Positions 8,403 to 16,403 of a stretch of DNA of 64,000 nt are shown here, piece by piece (the stretch's first letter is position 1; each line of letters opens with the position of its first letter). The position numbers and the translations under genes were made by a program. The notes under the pieces are model-generated. The model had not been told where the DNA came from. It ran no database searches and was given only the letters and a program-made list of their open reading frames with translations. Origin of the DNA: Xenophilus sp. L33 (GTDB lineage: Bacteria; Pseudomonadota; Gammaproteobacteria; Burkholderiales; Burkholderiaceae_C); assembly GCF_009765735.1 (NCBI RefSeq), contig NZ_LMUW01000013.1:53963-117962 (forward strand), read 5' to 3'.

Positions 8403-9605
8403 TTACAGCGCGAGGTCCTTGAACCTGGCCAGGATCTCGCCGATCGGAATCTGGGTCGCCGCCGCGCACAGCACCGGCGCCAGCGCCGCGAGCAGCACCG
8501 GGATCGCGCTCTGGCCGGTCAGCGGGATCGGCAGCATGCGCTTGATGAGATCGTAGCCGGCCGACAGGTCCGCCAGCGAAGAAGCATCGGGCGAGCCGAG
8601 CAGGTCGCCCGGCGGTTCGACCACGATTGCGGCCTGCGGCATGCCGCCGACCCACTTGGCCTCGAAGGCCAGGTTGTGCTGGCTGACCAGCGCGCCGTAG
8701 TGGTTCAGCCCCTGCCGCTTGAGCAGGACCAGCCGGGGCGAGAACACCAACAGGGGCAGTGCGAACGCGACGGCAAAAAGCAGCACCATGCCCGCCATCG
8801 CGAACTTGAAGCTCGAGAGTTCGGCATTGCCGTGCACGATCAGCTTGAGTGCCGTCGCCGACACCACCGTGCTGATCGCGAAGGCGAAGAGGACGAAGGT
8901 CTTCGGGTAGTGACCCACGAAGGCCAGGCCGCCGCAGCGGTCCGGATGGGTCGCCACCAGCCGCAGTTCGCAGCCGGCGATCTCGCGCAGCATCAGGCCC
9001 CAGGTGACGAAGCGCCAGAGCCAGCGCGCGAGCAGGAACAGGTACAGCGGCAGCGCGACCAGGAGGGTCCACCAGCCCGCCAGGGTGGGGCGCAGCGCGC
9101 CGTCGTCGATGCGACCGAACCAGGTGCCGCCCTCGACGCCGCCCGCGCCATGCCGGATCCACAGGTACGACAGCACGTAGGCGCACAGCAGCAGCGCGGC
9201 TTCGACTCGCCAGGAGCCGGTGCGCCGCTCCATGCGCTCTCGGATGCGCTGCATGGCCGGTAGCGACGCCGGCAGCACGATGCCGCGGGCGGCGAACTGG
9301 CCGATCAGGCCGGCCATCTGCCGTTCGGAACTGCGCTCCATCAGCACGAAGGAGACCATCGCGACGGCGATCGCGTAGGCACTGAAATCCAGCAGCAGCG
9401 ACTGGTCGGGCCGCGCGTTCCAGGCCATGCCCTGGAGCAGCGCCAGCGCGACGGCCGGCACCCAGGCGAAGGCGACGAACAGCACGCTGCGGCGGCCGAC
9501 CGCCAGGTCGGATGCCGACAGCAGGCCGAGCCGCAACTGCAGCGCATAGAACGGGCCCCATCGAACGAAGGAGCCGTGCGCCGCGGGCACCGGTGCCGCG
9601 TTCAA
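8403..9605 (-). CDS. Multipass membrane protein of unknown function
   Basis: A 400-residue protein with several long hydrophobic segments. Examples are about residues 40-60, 75-95, 155-172, 205-225, 255-280 and 295-315, plus one near the C-terminus that includes LLAALAPVLCAA, suggesting 6-8 membrane passes. Between them is a conserved-looking soluble part around ATHPDRCGGLAFVGHYPK. I do not recognise an enzymatic motif. It lies 11 bases downstream of the sulfatase gene on the same strand, so the two are probably co-transcribed. Function unknown. Confidence 0.75.
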   Translation of the reverse strand: MNAAPVPAAHGSFVRWGPFYALQLRLGLLSASDLAVGRRSVLFVAFAWVPAVALALLQGMAWNARPDQSLLLDFSAYAIAVAMVSFVLMERSSERQMAGLIGQFAARGIVLPASLPAMQRIRERMERRTGSWRVEAALLLCAYVLSYLWIRHGAGGVEGGTWFGRIDDGALRPTLAGWWTLLVALPLYLFLLARWLWRFVTWGLMLREIAGCELRLVATHPDRCGGLAFVGHYPKTFVLFAFAISTVVSATALKLIVHGNAELSSFKFAMAGMVLLFAVAFALPLLVFSPRLVLLKRQGLNHYGALVSQHNLAFEAKWVGGMPQAAIVVEPPGDLLGSPDASSLADLSAGYDLIKRMLPIPLTGQSAIPVLLAALAPVLCAAATQIPIGEILARFKDLAL

Positions 9606-9616
9606 CGCCAGCGTGT

Positions 9617-11128
9617 TCAGTGGCCGGACCCGCTGGAAGCGTCCATCATCTTCTCGATGACCTGGTCCAGGCTGAAGCTCGCCGCCTTCTGGCGCGGCGG
9701 GAAGTCCTTGAAGGTGGCGAGGAACTCGGCCACGACGGCCTGCGCCGGCACCAGCAGGAAGGCGTGCCGGAACATCCAGTCGTAGAAGGTGTTCGACGTG
9801 ATCTGGGCGCGCTCGTACGGGTCCATGCGCATGTTGAAGATGTAGGGCGTGCGAAGCACGACGAAGGGCTCCTGCCAGATCTTCAACGTGCCGGTCACGC
9901 GCTGTTCCAGGAACAGCATCTTCCAGTTGTCGTAGCGCAGCGCCGCGACGTCGCCATCGTCGGTGAAATAGATGAAGCCGGGGCGCGGGCTCTTGGCTTC
10001 CTTGCCCGTCAGGTAGGGCACCAGGTTGTAGCCGTCCAGGTGCACCTTGAAGGTCTTCTCGCCGATCTTGAGGCCCTTCTTGAGCTTCTCCTTGATGTCG
10101 GGTTCACCAGCGGCCGCGAGGATGGTCGGGAACCAGTCGAGATGGCTGACGATCTCGTTCGACTCCGATCCGGGGGCGATCCGGCCGGGGAAGCGCACCA
10201 TGCAAGGCACGCGATACGCGCCTTCCCAGCTCGAATTCTTCTCGTTGCGGAACGGCGTCGTGCCCGCGTCCGGCCAGGTGTTCATGTGCGGGCCGTTGTC
10301 GGTGCTGTACTGCACGAAGGTGTCGTCCGCGATGTTCAACTGGTCGAGCAGGTCGAGCAGTTCGCCGATGCACTTGTCGTGGTCGATCATCACGTCGTGG
10401 TACTCGGACTGCCAGCGGCCCGCCTGGCCCTTGCTCTCGGGCTTGACGTGGGTCCAGGCATGCATGTGCGTGGTGTTGAACCAGAGGAAGAAGGGCTCGT
10501 CGGCGTCGTGCGCGGCCTGAATGAACTTCTTGGCCGCGGCCAGGAATTCGTCGTCGCAGGTCTCCATGCGCTTCTTGGTCAAGGGGCCGGTGTTCTCGAT
10601 TTTCTGGCCACCCTTGCCGTCGGCCCAGCAATGCAGCACGCCGCGCGGGCCGAACTTCTTCTTGAACTCCGGGAAGTCCTTGGCGTTCGGATAGTCGACG
10701 TCTTCCGGTTCCTCTTCGGCGTTCAGGTGGTAGAGGTTGCCGAAGAACTCGTCGAAGCCGTGCATCGTCGGCAGGTGCTCGTCGCGGTCGCCGAGGTGGT
10801 TCTTGCCGAACTGGCCGGTGCGATAGCCCAGCGGCTTGAGCGCTTCGGCGATGGTGATGTCCTCGGCCTTGAGGCCCAGCTCGGCGCCCGGCAGGCCGAC
10901 CTTGGTGAGGCCGGTGCGCAGGCCGCACTGGCCGGTGATGAAGGACGAACGACCCGCGGTGCAGCTCTGCTCCGCGTAGGAGTCTGTGAAGATCATCCCT
11001 TCCTTGGCGATCCGGTCGATGTTGGGCGTTCGGTAGCCCATCACGCCCTTGGTGTAGCAGCTCAGGTTCGACTGGCCGATGTCATCGCCCCACATCACCA
11101 GGATGTTGGGCTTCTTGTTCTTTGCCAT
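9617..11128 (-). CDS. Arylsulfatase-type sulfatase, apparently cytoplasmic
   Basis: A 503-residue alkaline-phosphatase-superfamily sulfatase that should hydrolyse a sulfate ester. The metal-binding Asp pair D15-D16 (WGDDIG) and the CxxxR signature CTAGR starting at C56 are present. C56 is the residue normally matured to formylglycine. Other family regions include GKNHLGD and HLDWFPT. The start at 11128 has a good GAGGAAAG ribosome-binding site. The protein begins MAKNKKPNILVMWGD with no signal peptide, so it should remain in the cytoplasm. No formylglycine-generating enzyme gene lies in the window, so maturation must be supplied elsewhere. It is followed by a membrane-protein gene in the same unit. 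Confidence 0.93.
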   Translation of the reverse strand: MAKNKKPNILVMWGDDIGQSNLSCYTKGVMGYRTPNIDRIAKEGMIFTDSYAEQSCTAGRSSFITGQCGLRTGLTKVGLPGAELGLKAEDITIAEALKPLGYRTGQFGKNHLGDRDEHLPTMHGFDEFFGNLYHLNAEEEPEDVDYPNAKDFPEFKKKFGPRGVLHCWADGKGGQKIENTGPLTKKRMETCDDEFLAAAKKFIQAAHDADEPFFLWFNTTHMHAWTHVKPESKGQAGRWQSEYHDVMIDHDKCIGELLDLLDQLNIADDTFVQYSTDNGPHMNTWPDAGTTPFRNEKNSSWEGAYRVPCMVRFPGRIAPGSESNEIVSHLDWFPTILAAAGEPDIKEKLKKGLKIGEKTFKVHLDGYNLVPYLTGKEAKSPRPGFIYFTDDGDVAALRYDNWKMLFLEQRVTGTLKIWQEPFVVLRTPYIFNMRMDPYERAQITSNTFYDWMFRHAFLLVPAQAVVAEFLATFKDFPPRQKAASFSLDQVIEKMMDASSGSGH

Positions 11129-11395
11129 TTGGCTTTCCTCGTCTTTAAGTGAATGAGAGCGACGAGCCTGGATGCCCCGGCGCGACGGGAGCGAACGTTA
11201 GGGCCGCGACCTGCCTGCGTCCAATGCGAATTTCGTGGGTAGTCGATAACTTCAGTGCATCCGGCGCATGAGCAGTTGCTCACGGATCCGGACTGAATCG
11301 AACGTGACACGCCGATGACAGCTGTGACGTCATTTACATTGCCAAAAAAATGATCAGGCCGCTGGCCGATCGACACGATCGAGGAATAACCCCCC
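11129..11395. promoter_or_regulatory. Divergent intergenic region with palindromes
   Basis: This 267-base gap must hold promoters for both the sulfatase (minus) and acyltransferase (plus) genes. It has a cluster of TGAC words (11305, 11316, 11325) and two adjacent perfect 8-base palindromes, ACAGCTGT at 11318-11325 and TGACGTCA at 11325-11332. These could be regulator binding sites. I cannot assign a regulator, and no clear -35/-10 pair stands out. Confidence 0.35.
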
Positions 11396-12415
11396 ATGAG
11401 TTCCGGCAGCCCCGATGGCCGCGGCGCGCCGCGGCGGCTCGAGCATCTCGACGCGCTGCGGGGTGCTGCCGCGCTCATGGTCTGCCTGTCGCACTACGGG
11501 TTCACGCACGGCTGGTACGACTGGGCCATCACGCCGCTGGCGAACGCGGGCGTCTATGTCTTCTTCCTCATCTCGGGCTACCTGATCCCCCGCATCCTGA
11601 GCAAGGAAGGCTACGGCCCCTCGCGCTTCGGCCGCTACATGGCCAAGCGCCTGTTGCGCCTGCATCCGCCGTACCTGGCCGCGCTCCTCATCACCTTCGC
11701 CCTGAGCCTGCTGGCGGCGCACGTGAAGCACGACGTGCAGGACTGGCCCGTCACCGACCTGCTGGCGCAGGTCTTCTATCTCGGCGTGCCGGGCGAGAAC
11801 CCGGTCTTCTGGACGCTGCAGGTCGAGATCTGCTACTACGTGTTCCTCGGCGCCACCTTCACCTTCCTGAATTCGAAGGTCGCGGCTGTCCGTTGGATCG
11901 CCTTCCTGTTGCCGTGCGCGCTCTGGTTCATGGGCCTGGACCTGCTCTTCCTCAAGTTCGTCTCGCCGTTCCTGTGCGGCATCGCCTTCGAGCAATACCA
12001 GCGTGGCGAGACCGACGTGAAGGAGTTCGGCCTGAAGCTCGCGGTGGCGACGACGGTCGTCTGGCTGACGGCGGGCGGTCTGGGCGTGGCGGTGAGTCTG
12101 GCCACGCTGGTCTTCATCGCCTGGCCGCCGCGGCTGACGTGGCCGCGGCCGGTGTTGGGGTTCGGCGCCATCTCGTATTCGTTCTATCTGCTGCACTATC
12201 CGATCGGCCTCAAGTTCCTCAACCTGACGGTGGCGCGACTGCCGCGCGTCCCGCCGTCGTTGCTGGCCTTCTGTGCGTTCGGCCTCAGCGTGTCCGCCGC
12301 GTGGGTGCTCTATCGGCTGGTCGAGCAACCGGCGATGAGGATGTCGCGGCTGATCGCGTCGGAGCCGCCGCGGGAAGCCGTGCTCGTGCCCACGGACTTC
12401 GGACGGCTGGGGTAG
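11396..12415 (+). CDS. Acyltransferase family 3 membrane protein
   Basis: A 339-residue integral membrane acyltransferase of the OafA/YrhL type, which O-acylates cell-surface polysaccharides or other acceptors. The start has a GAGGAATAA ribosome-binding site. The N-terminus reads LEHLDALRGAAALMVCLSHYG, whose DALRG-x(n)-H pattern is the family hallmark (conserved R and H). About ten hydrophobic segments follow, with a RLHPPYLAAL segment typical of the second conserved region. It has no SGNH domain. It stands alone between the sulfatase unit and the aldolase-P450 operon. The acceptor is unknown. Confidence 0.88.
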   Translation: MSSGSPDGRGAPRRLEHLDALRGAAALMVCLSHYGFTHGWYDWAITPLANAGVYVFFLISGYLIPRILSKEGYGPSRFGRYMAKRLLRLHPPYLAALLITFALSLLAAHVKHDVQDWPVTDLLAQVFYLGVPGENPVFWTLQVEICYYVFLGATFTFLNSKVAAVRWIAFLLPCALWFMGLDLLFLKFVSPFLCGIAFEQYQRGETDVKEFGLKLAVATTVVWLTAGGLGVAVSLATLVFIAWPPRLTWPRPVLGFGAISYSFYLLHYPIGLKFLNLTVARLPRVPPSLLAFCAFGLSVSAAWVLYRLVEQPAMRMSRLIASEPPREAVLVPTDFGRLG

Positions 12416-12549
12416 CACTGCCTCGGCCGGGGCCGCCGGGCCGGGTCGCCGCCATGCCGTGAATCTCCAATCCGGGCCTGCGCCACGTGCAAGACCGGCG
12501 CCCGCCCGCGCCCTAGAGTCGGCCGCTGCGATCCACCCACGGAGACACG

Positions 12550-13374
12550 ATGCCCGACCCCCATTCCGCCGCGGCCCCGAAGCGGTCCGCGCCGCTGCTC
12601 GCGCTCGCCGCGCGCCTCGCCGAAGGCGCCACGGTGCGCACCGCCTGGATCGGCCAGGACCCGCACGCGGCCTCGGTGCTGGCCCGCCTCGACTTCGACG
12701 CGGTGACCTTCGACCTGCAGCACAGCCGGCTCGACCTGTCCGATGCGGTGCTCGGCATCGCGCTGGCGGGCGCCGCCGGCAAGCCCGCGGTGGTGCGGAT
12801 CCCGGTGTCGGAATTCCAGACCGCGTCGCGCCTGCTCGATGCCGGGGCGGCCGGCATCATCGCGCCGATGATCAACAGCGCCGACGAGGCGCGGGCGCTG
12901 GTGCGCTACTGCAAGTACCCGCCGCTGGGCGAGCGCAGCTTCGGCGCCTATGCGGCCCTGGCGATGTCCGGCCTGGACCGGCTGGCCTACCTGGCCGAGG
13001 CGAATCGCTTCGCACAGGTCTTCGCCATGATCGAGACGCGCGAGGCGCTCGCCGCGCTCGACGACATCCTGGCGGTGGATGGCATCGACGGCGTCTTCGT
13101 CGGGCCGGCGGACCTGTCGATCGGTCTTTCCGGCGGCCGGGCGATCGACCCCGACAGCGCCGAGGTGCAGGCCGCGCTGAAGCAGGTCGCCGACGCCGCG
13201 CGCGCCGCCGGCAAGGTGGCGGGCGTCTATTCGCTGACCGGCGAATGGGCGGCGCGCGCGGCCGCGACCGGCATGCGCTTCATCGCGGTCGGCAGCGACA
13301 CGATGTTCATGGCCGCGGGCGCCCAGCAGGCGCTGGCCGCCGCCAGGGTCGACCGCCCGCAGGAGGCCGCTTGA
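12550..13374 (+). CDS. HpcH/HpaI-family aldolase
   Basis: A 274-residue class II (metal-dependent) pyruvate/oxaloacetate-type aldolase of the HpcH/HpaI family. Expected catalytic residues are visible: H58 in LQHSRLD, R83 in VVRIP, metal ligands E162 in MIETRE and D188 in VGPADLSIG. It should cleave a 2-keto-4-hydroxy (or similar) acid into pyruvate and an aldehyde. It is the first gene of a four-gene operon; its stop overlaps the TTG start of the ferredoxin gene. Together with the downstream P450 and alpha-hydroxyacid dehydrogenase this suggests stepwise oxidation and cleavage of a specific hydroxylated or keto-acid compound. Confidence 0.9.
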   Translation: MPDPHSAAAPKRSAPLLALAARLAEGATVRTAWIGQDPHAASVLARLDFDAVTFDLQHSRLDLSDAVLGIALAGAAGKPAVVRIPVSEFQTASRLLDAGAAGIIAPMINSADEARALVRYCKYPPLGERSFGAYAALAMSGLDRLAYLAEANRFAQVFAMIETREALAALDDILAVDGIDGVFVGPADLSIGLSGGRAIDPDSAEVQAALKQVADAARAAGKVAGVYSLTGEWAARAAATGMRFIAVGSDTMFMAAGAQQALAAARVDRPQEAA

Positions 13375-13571
13375 AGATCAACGTCGTCAAGCACCGCTGC
13401 ATCGGCGCCGGCGCCTGCGTCTTCGCCGCGCCCGAAGCCTTCGCGCAGGACGAGCAGGGCATCGTGCGGGTGCTCCATGTGCACCCGCCCGCCGAGATGC
13501 AGGACGCGGTGCGCGCCGCCGCCGACGCCTGCCCGGCCGCGGTGATCGAACTGGAGAGCGACGATGACTGA
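13371..13571 (+). CDS. 3Fe-4S-type ferredoxin, P450 partner
   Basis: A 66-residue ferredoxin starting with TTG at 13371, overlapping the aldolase stop by 4 bases. Three cysteines fit a single [3Fe-4S] cluster: C10 and C16 in CIGAGAC, and C54 followed by proline (ACPAAV). Alanine occupies position 13, where [4Fe-4S] proteins have a fourth cysteine. This CX5C...CP pattern is typical of the small ferredoxins encoded beside bacterial cytochromes P450. It ends inside the P450 start (8-base overlap), so it is very likely the dedicated electron donor to that enzyme. A ferredoxin reductase is not encoded nearby. Confidence 0.9.
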   Translation: MKINVVKHRCIGAGACVFAAPEAFAQDEQGIVRVLHVHPPAEMQDAVRAAADACPAAVIELESDDD

Positions 13572-14763
13572 CCGGCAGCCGCAACTGGACATCGACCTCT
13601 ACACCCGCGAGATCTTCCGCGACCCCTATCCGCAGCTGGAGCGCATCCGCGCGGCCGGCCCGGCGGTCTGGAACGCCAAGGCCGGCGGCTGGATGCTCAC
13701 CGGCGACGCCCACATCCGCAAGACGCTGTCGAACTTCGAGAAGTTCACGCTCGACGGCGCGCCGCCGCAGCGGCTGTTCGGACCCGAGGCCTTCATCGTC
13801 ATCGACGACAAGCCGCGCCACGACGCGCTGCGCAACGTCTGGGCGCCGGCCTTCCTGCGCGGCTCGGTCGAAAAGCTGCGGCCGCTGATCGGCCGCATCG
13901 TCGACGACATGCTGGCGCCGGTGGAGGAACGCCTGCGCGCTGGCGAGACGGTCGACGCCGCCAAGGACTTCTGCCGCGACATCCCGGCCTACGTGATCGC
14001 CTCGATGCTCGGCCTCTCGGACAGCGCGCGGCCCGACATCGTGCGCTGGAGCGACGCGATGGGTGCCGCGGTGATCAGCCCGCCCTCGGCCGACGGCCGC
14101 ATGACGCCGGCCTGGATCGCCGGCGAGGACGCCAAGCGCGAGCTGGGCGAGTTCCTGATCGAGCAGATGGCCTTTCGCAGGAAGCAGCCCGGCGACGACC
14201 TGATCTCGCTGATGGTCCACTCGGAGCCGGCGAAGTCCATGAGCGACGACGCGATCATGAAGAACTGCCGGCAGCTGCTCTTCGCCGGCAACGAGACCAC
14301 CGCCAAGTGGCTCGGCCACATCCTGGTGGTGCTCGACAGGCATCCTGACGCGCGCCGCGCGCTGATCGAGGACCGCGCGCTGCTGCAGGACGCCAACGAG
14401 GAGGTGATGCGCTTCGAGCCGGTGGTGCATCGCGGGCATCGGGTGGTGCGCGGCGGCGCGGCCGACATCGGCGGCGTGACGATCCCCGAGGGCGACCTGG
14501 TGATCATGTTCATGGGCGCGGGCAACCGCGACCCGGCCCGCTATGCCGAACCGGCGCGCTTCGACATCCGGCGCCCGCCGGCCGGCAACCTGGGCTTCGG
14601 CTTCGGGCTGCACAGCTGCCTGGGCATCACGCTGGCGCGGGTCGAGGCGGTGATCGCGATCTCGAAGTGGCTCGATCGCGTGCCCGGCTACCGCGTGGCC
14701 GGCGAGGTGGGCTACGACGGGCTCGGCCTGCGCGGGCCCAGCCCGCTGCCCGTGGCGCTCTGA
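13564..14763 (+). CDS. Cytochrome P450 monooxygenase
   Basis: A 399-residue soluble bacterial P450, predicted to hydroxylate or demethylate a small organic substrate using O2. The heme-ligand loop is FGFGLHSCLG with C352. The I-helix oxygen-activation motif is AGNETT at 241-246, with Glu in place of the more common Asp, and the ExxR motif is E280-R283. The length is typical of class I bacterial P450s. It is embedded between the ferredoxin and FMN dehydrogenase genes with overlapping or near-touching ends, implying coordinated expression. The N-terminal half contains no membrane anchor. The substrate is unknown; the operon partners point to a catabolic rather than biosynthetic role. Confidence 0.93.
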   Translation: MTDRQPQLDIDLYTREIFRDPYPQLERIRAAGPAVWNAKAGGWMLTGDAHIRKTLSNFEKFTLDGAPPQRLFGPEAFIVIDDKPRHDALRNVWAPAFLRGSVEKLRPLIGRIVDDMLAPVEERLRAGETVDAAKDFCRDIPAYVIASMLGLSDSARPDIVRWSDAMGAAVISPPSADGRMTPAWIAGEDAKRELGEFLIEQMAFRRKQPGDDLISLMVHSEPAKSMSDDAIMKNCRQLLFAGNETTAKWLGHILVVLDRHPDARRALIEDRALLQDANEEVMRFEPVVHRGHRVVRGGAADIGGVTIPEGDLVIMFMGAGNRDPARYAEPARFDIRRPPAGNLGFGFGLHSCLGITLARVEAVIAISKWLDRVPGYRVAGEVGYDGLGLRGPSPLPVAL

Positions 14764-14771
14764 GCCGGTCG

Positions 14772-15971
14772 ATGGCCGGCGCCTTCCAATACCGGCTGCG
14801 GGCCGACCGCCGTCCGATCAGCGTCGAGGGCTATCGCCTGGCGGCGCAGCGCGCCCTGCCGCACATGATCTGGAACTACGTCGAAGGCAGCGCCGACGAC
14901 AACGTCACCGCCGGCGAGAACACCGGCGCCTTCCAGCGCTGGCGGCTGCGCCAGCGCGTGCTGACCGGCCATGCGCGGGTCGCGCTGGGCACCACGGTGG
15001 CCGGCGTGCCGCTGTCGATGCCGGTCGCCTTGGCGCCGACCGGCTTGAGCGGCCTGACGAACTGGCGCGGCGACGTCGCCTGCCTGCGCGCCGCGGAGTC
15101 GCAGGGCACGCGGCTGGTGCTGAGCACCGCGTCGTCGTACACGCTGGAGGAGACGGCGGCGGCCGGCCAGGAACACCACTGGTTCCAGCTCTATCCCTTC
15201 GGCGACAAGCCTTTCGTCAGCGGCCTGCTGGCGCGTGCCCGCAACGCCGGCTACACCGCGCTCTTCGTCACGGTCGACGTGCCGGTGCGCGGCAACCGCG
15301 AAGGCGAGCGCACCAGCGGCATGACCGTGCCGCCGACCCTGACGCCGGCCAGCGTGCTGGACGCCGCGCTGCACCCGGCCTGGTGGTTCAACCTGCTGCG
15401 GCATCGGCGGCTGGCGGCCGCCAACTACGTGTCGTCGGGCCTGCGCGGCGCCGGCGCCGCGGTGCAGTCGGTGCAGGCGCAGGCGCGCTTCATGCAGGCC
15501 GACCTGAACTGGGACGACCTCGCCTGGATGCGCGAGCACTGGCAGGGGCCGATCTACGTCAAGGGCCTGCTCGATCCGGACGACGCCGAGCGCGCGATCG
15601 ACCAGGTCGGCATGGACGGCATCGTGGTCTCCAACCACGGCGGCCGCCAGCTCGACGGTGCGCTGGCCACGCTCGACGCGCTGCCGGCCATCGCCGAGCG
15701 GGTCGGCAACCGCTGCGAGGTGCTGCTCGACGGCGGCGTGCGGCGTGGCAGCGACGTGGTGAAGGCGCTCTGCCTGGGCGCCCGCGGCGTCTTCATCGGC
15801 CGGCCCTACCTCTACGGGCTGGCCGCCGGCGGCGAAGCCGGCGTGCGCGAGGTGCTGGGCATCCTGCGCGCCGAGATCGAACGCACCCTGATCCTGATGG
15901 GCTGCCCAGGCGTGCAGGCGCTCGATCGCGGCTGGCTGTTGCCGGCGCATCCTCCATCAACGCACGGATAG
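14772..15971 (+). CDS. FMN-dependent alpha-hydroxy-acid dehydrogenase/oxidase
   Basis: A 399-residue member of the lactate oxidase / glycolate oxidase / mandelate dehydrogenase family, which oxidises an L-2-hydroxy acid to the 2-keto acid using FMN. The family signature SNHGGRQLD holds the catalytic base H289 and substrate-binding R292. An FMN-site segment (LLDGGVRRGSDVVKAL) and IGRPYLYGL follow. The chosen ATG at 14772 lies 8 bases after the P450 stop; an upstream in-frame extension would run through the P450 gene. It is the last gene of the aldolase-ferredoxin-P450 operon. One economical reading is that it makes the 2-keto acid that the aldolase cleaves. That order is inference. Confidence 0.9.
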   Translation: MAGAFQYRLRADRRPISVEGYRLAAQRALPHMIWNYVEGSADDNVTAGENTGAFQRWRLRQRVLTGHARVALGTTVAGVPLSMPVALAPTGLSGLTNWRGDVACLRAAESQGTRLVLSTASSYTLEETAAAGQEHHWFQLYPFGDKPFVSGLLARARNAGYTALFVTVDVPVRGNREGERTSGMTVPPTLTPASVLDAALHPAWWFNLLRHRRLAAANYVSSGLRGAGAAVQSVQAQARFMQADLNWDDLAWMREHWQGPIYVKGLLDPDDAERAIDQVGMDGIVVSNHGGRQLDGALATLDALPAIAERVGNRCEVLLDGGVRRGSDVVKALCLGARGVFIGRPYLYGLAAGGEAGVREVLGILRAEIERTLILMGCPGVQALDRGWLLPAHPPSTHG

Positions 15972-16403
15972 GACCTCCGATGCCCGCGTCGTACGGACGC
16001 GCACTGATCGCCTGCGTGCCCGATACCGTCCGCATCGTTCACATCGATCCCCGCTCGGAATAGGCGCTGGGGTCAACCAGAGCAATGCCAAAAGCTGATG
16101 AGCCGCGGCACCTCGGCGACGCGTGCGGCTGTCGTTGAGGGCGTGGTCGGGATCACGCCCCACTGAAGCGAAAGCCAGAAGGCGCTCGGTCTGCAACTTC
16201 AGATAAGTCTCATAGAACGATCGCGATACGGGCTCCAGAATCGGCGGCGCAAGTAGCCACCACGCTGGCCGGCCGCGAACCATCCAGGCGATCGTCCCTC
16301 GTGCTGCGCTGACAGATCCCCTGACTATTGTTCGGATTCGTGATGCGTCTGCCGCGCCAGATCGCTCATATCACGCGCGTCGGCGGACGCGACAACAAGA
16401 AAA
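15972..16403. other. Island-boundary stretch with no confident gene
   Basis: This 432-base stretch separates the P450 operon from the secretion island. A minus-strand frame starting at 16283 (MVRGRPAWWLLAPPILEPV) reads in a protein-like way for about 60 codons and then turns Arg-rich; it may be the relic of a gene. A 27-codon plus-strand ORF at 15980-16063 has no recognisable features. Base composition becomes less GC-biased from about 16.1 kb. No tRNA, integrase or direct-repeat attachment site is visible at this edge. Confidence 0.4.
16376..16391 (+). promoter_or_regulatory. Leader hairpin just before the tpsB start
   Basis: CGCGTC, GGCG, GACGCG form a perfect 6-bp stem with a 4-base loop ending 12 bases before the tpsB ATG. 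The gene has only a weak A-rich ribosome-binding region (AAGAAAA). Such a hairpin could limit or regulate translation initiation. That role is inference. Confidence 0.3.

Noticed and set aside
15980..16063. 27-codon ORF after the FMN dehydrogenase gene
   Set aside because: It has no ribosome-binding site of note, no domain, and lies in a boundary region. Too weak to call a gene.
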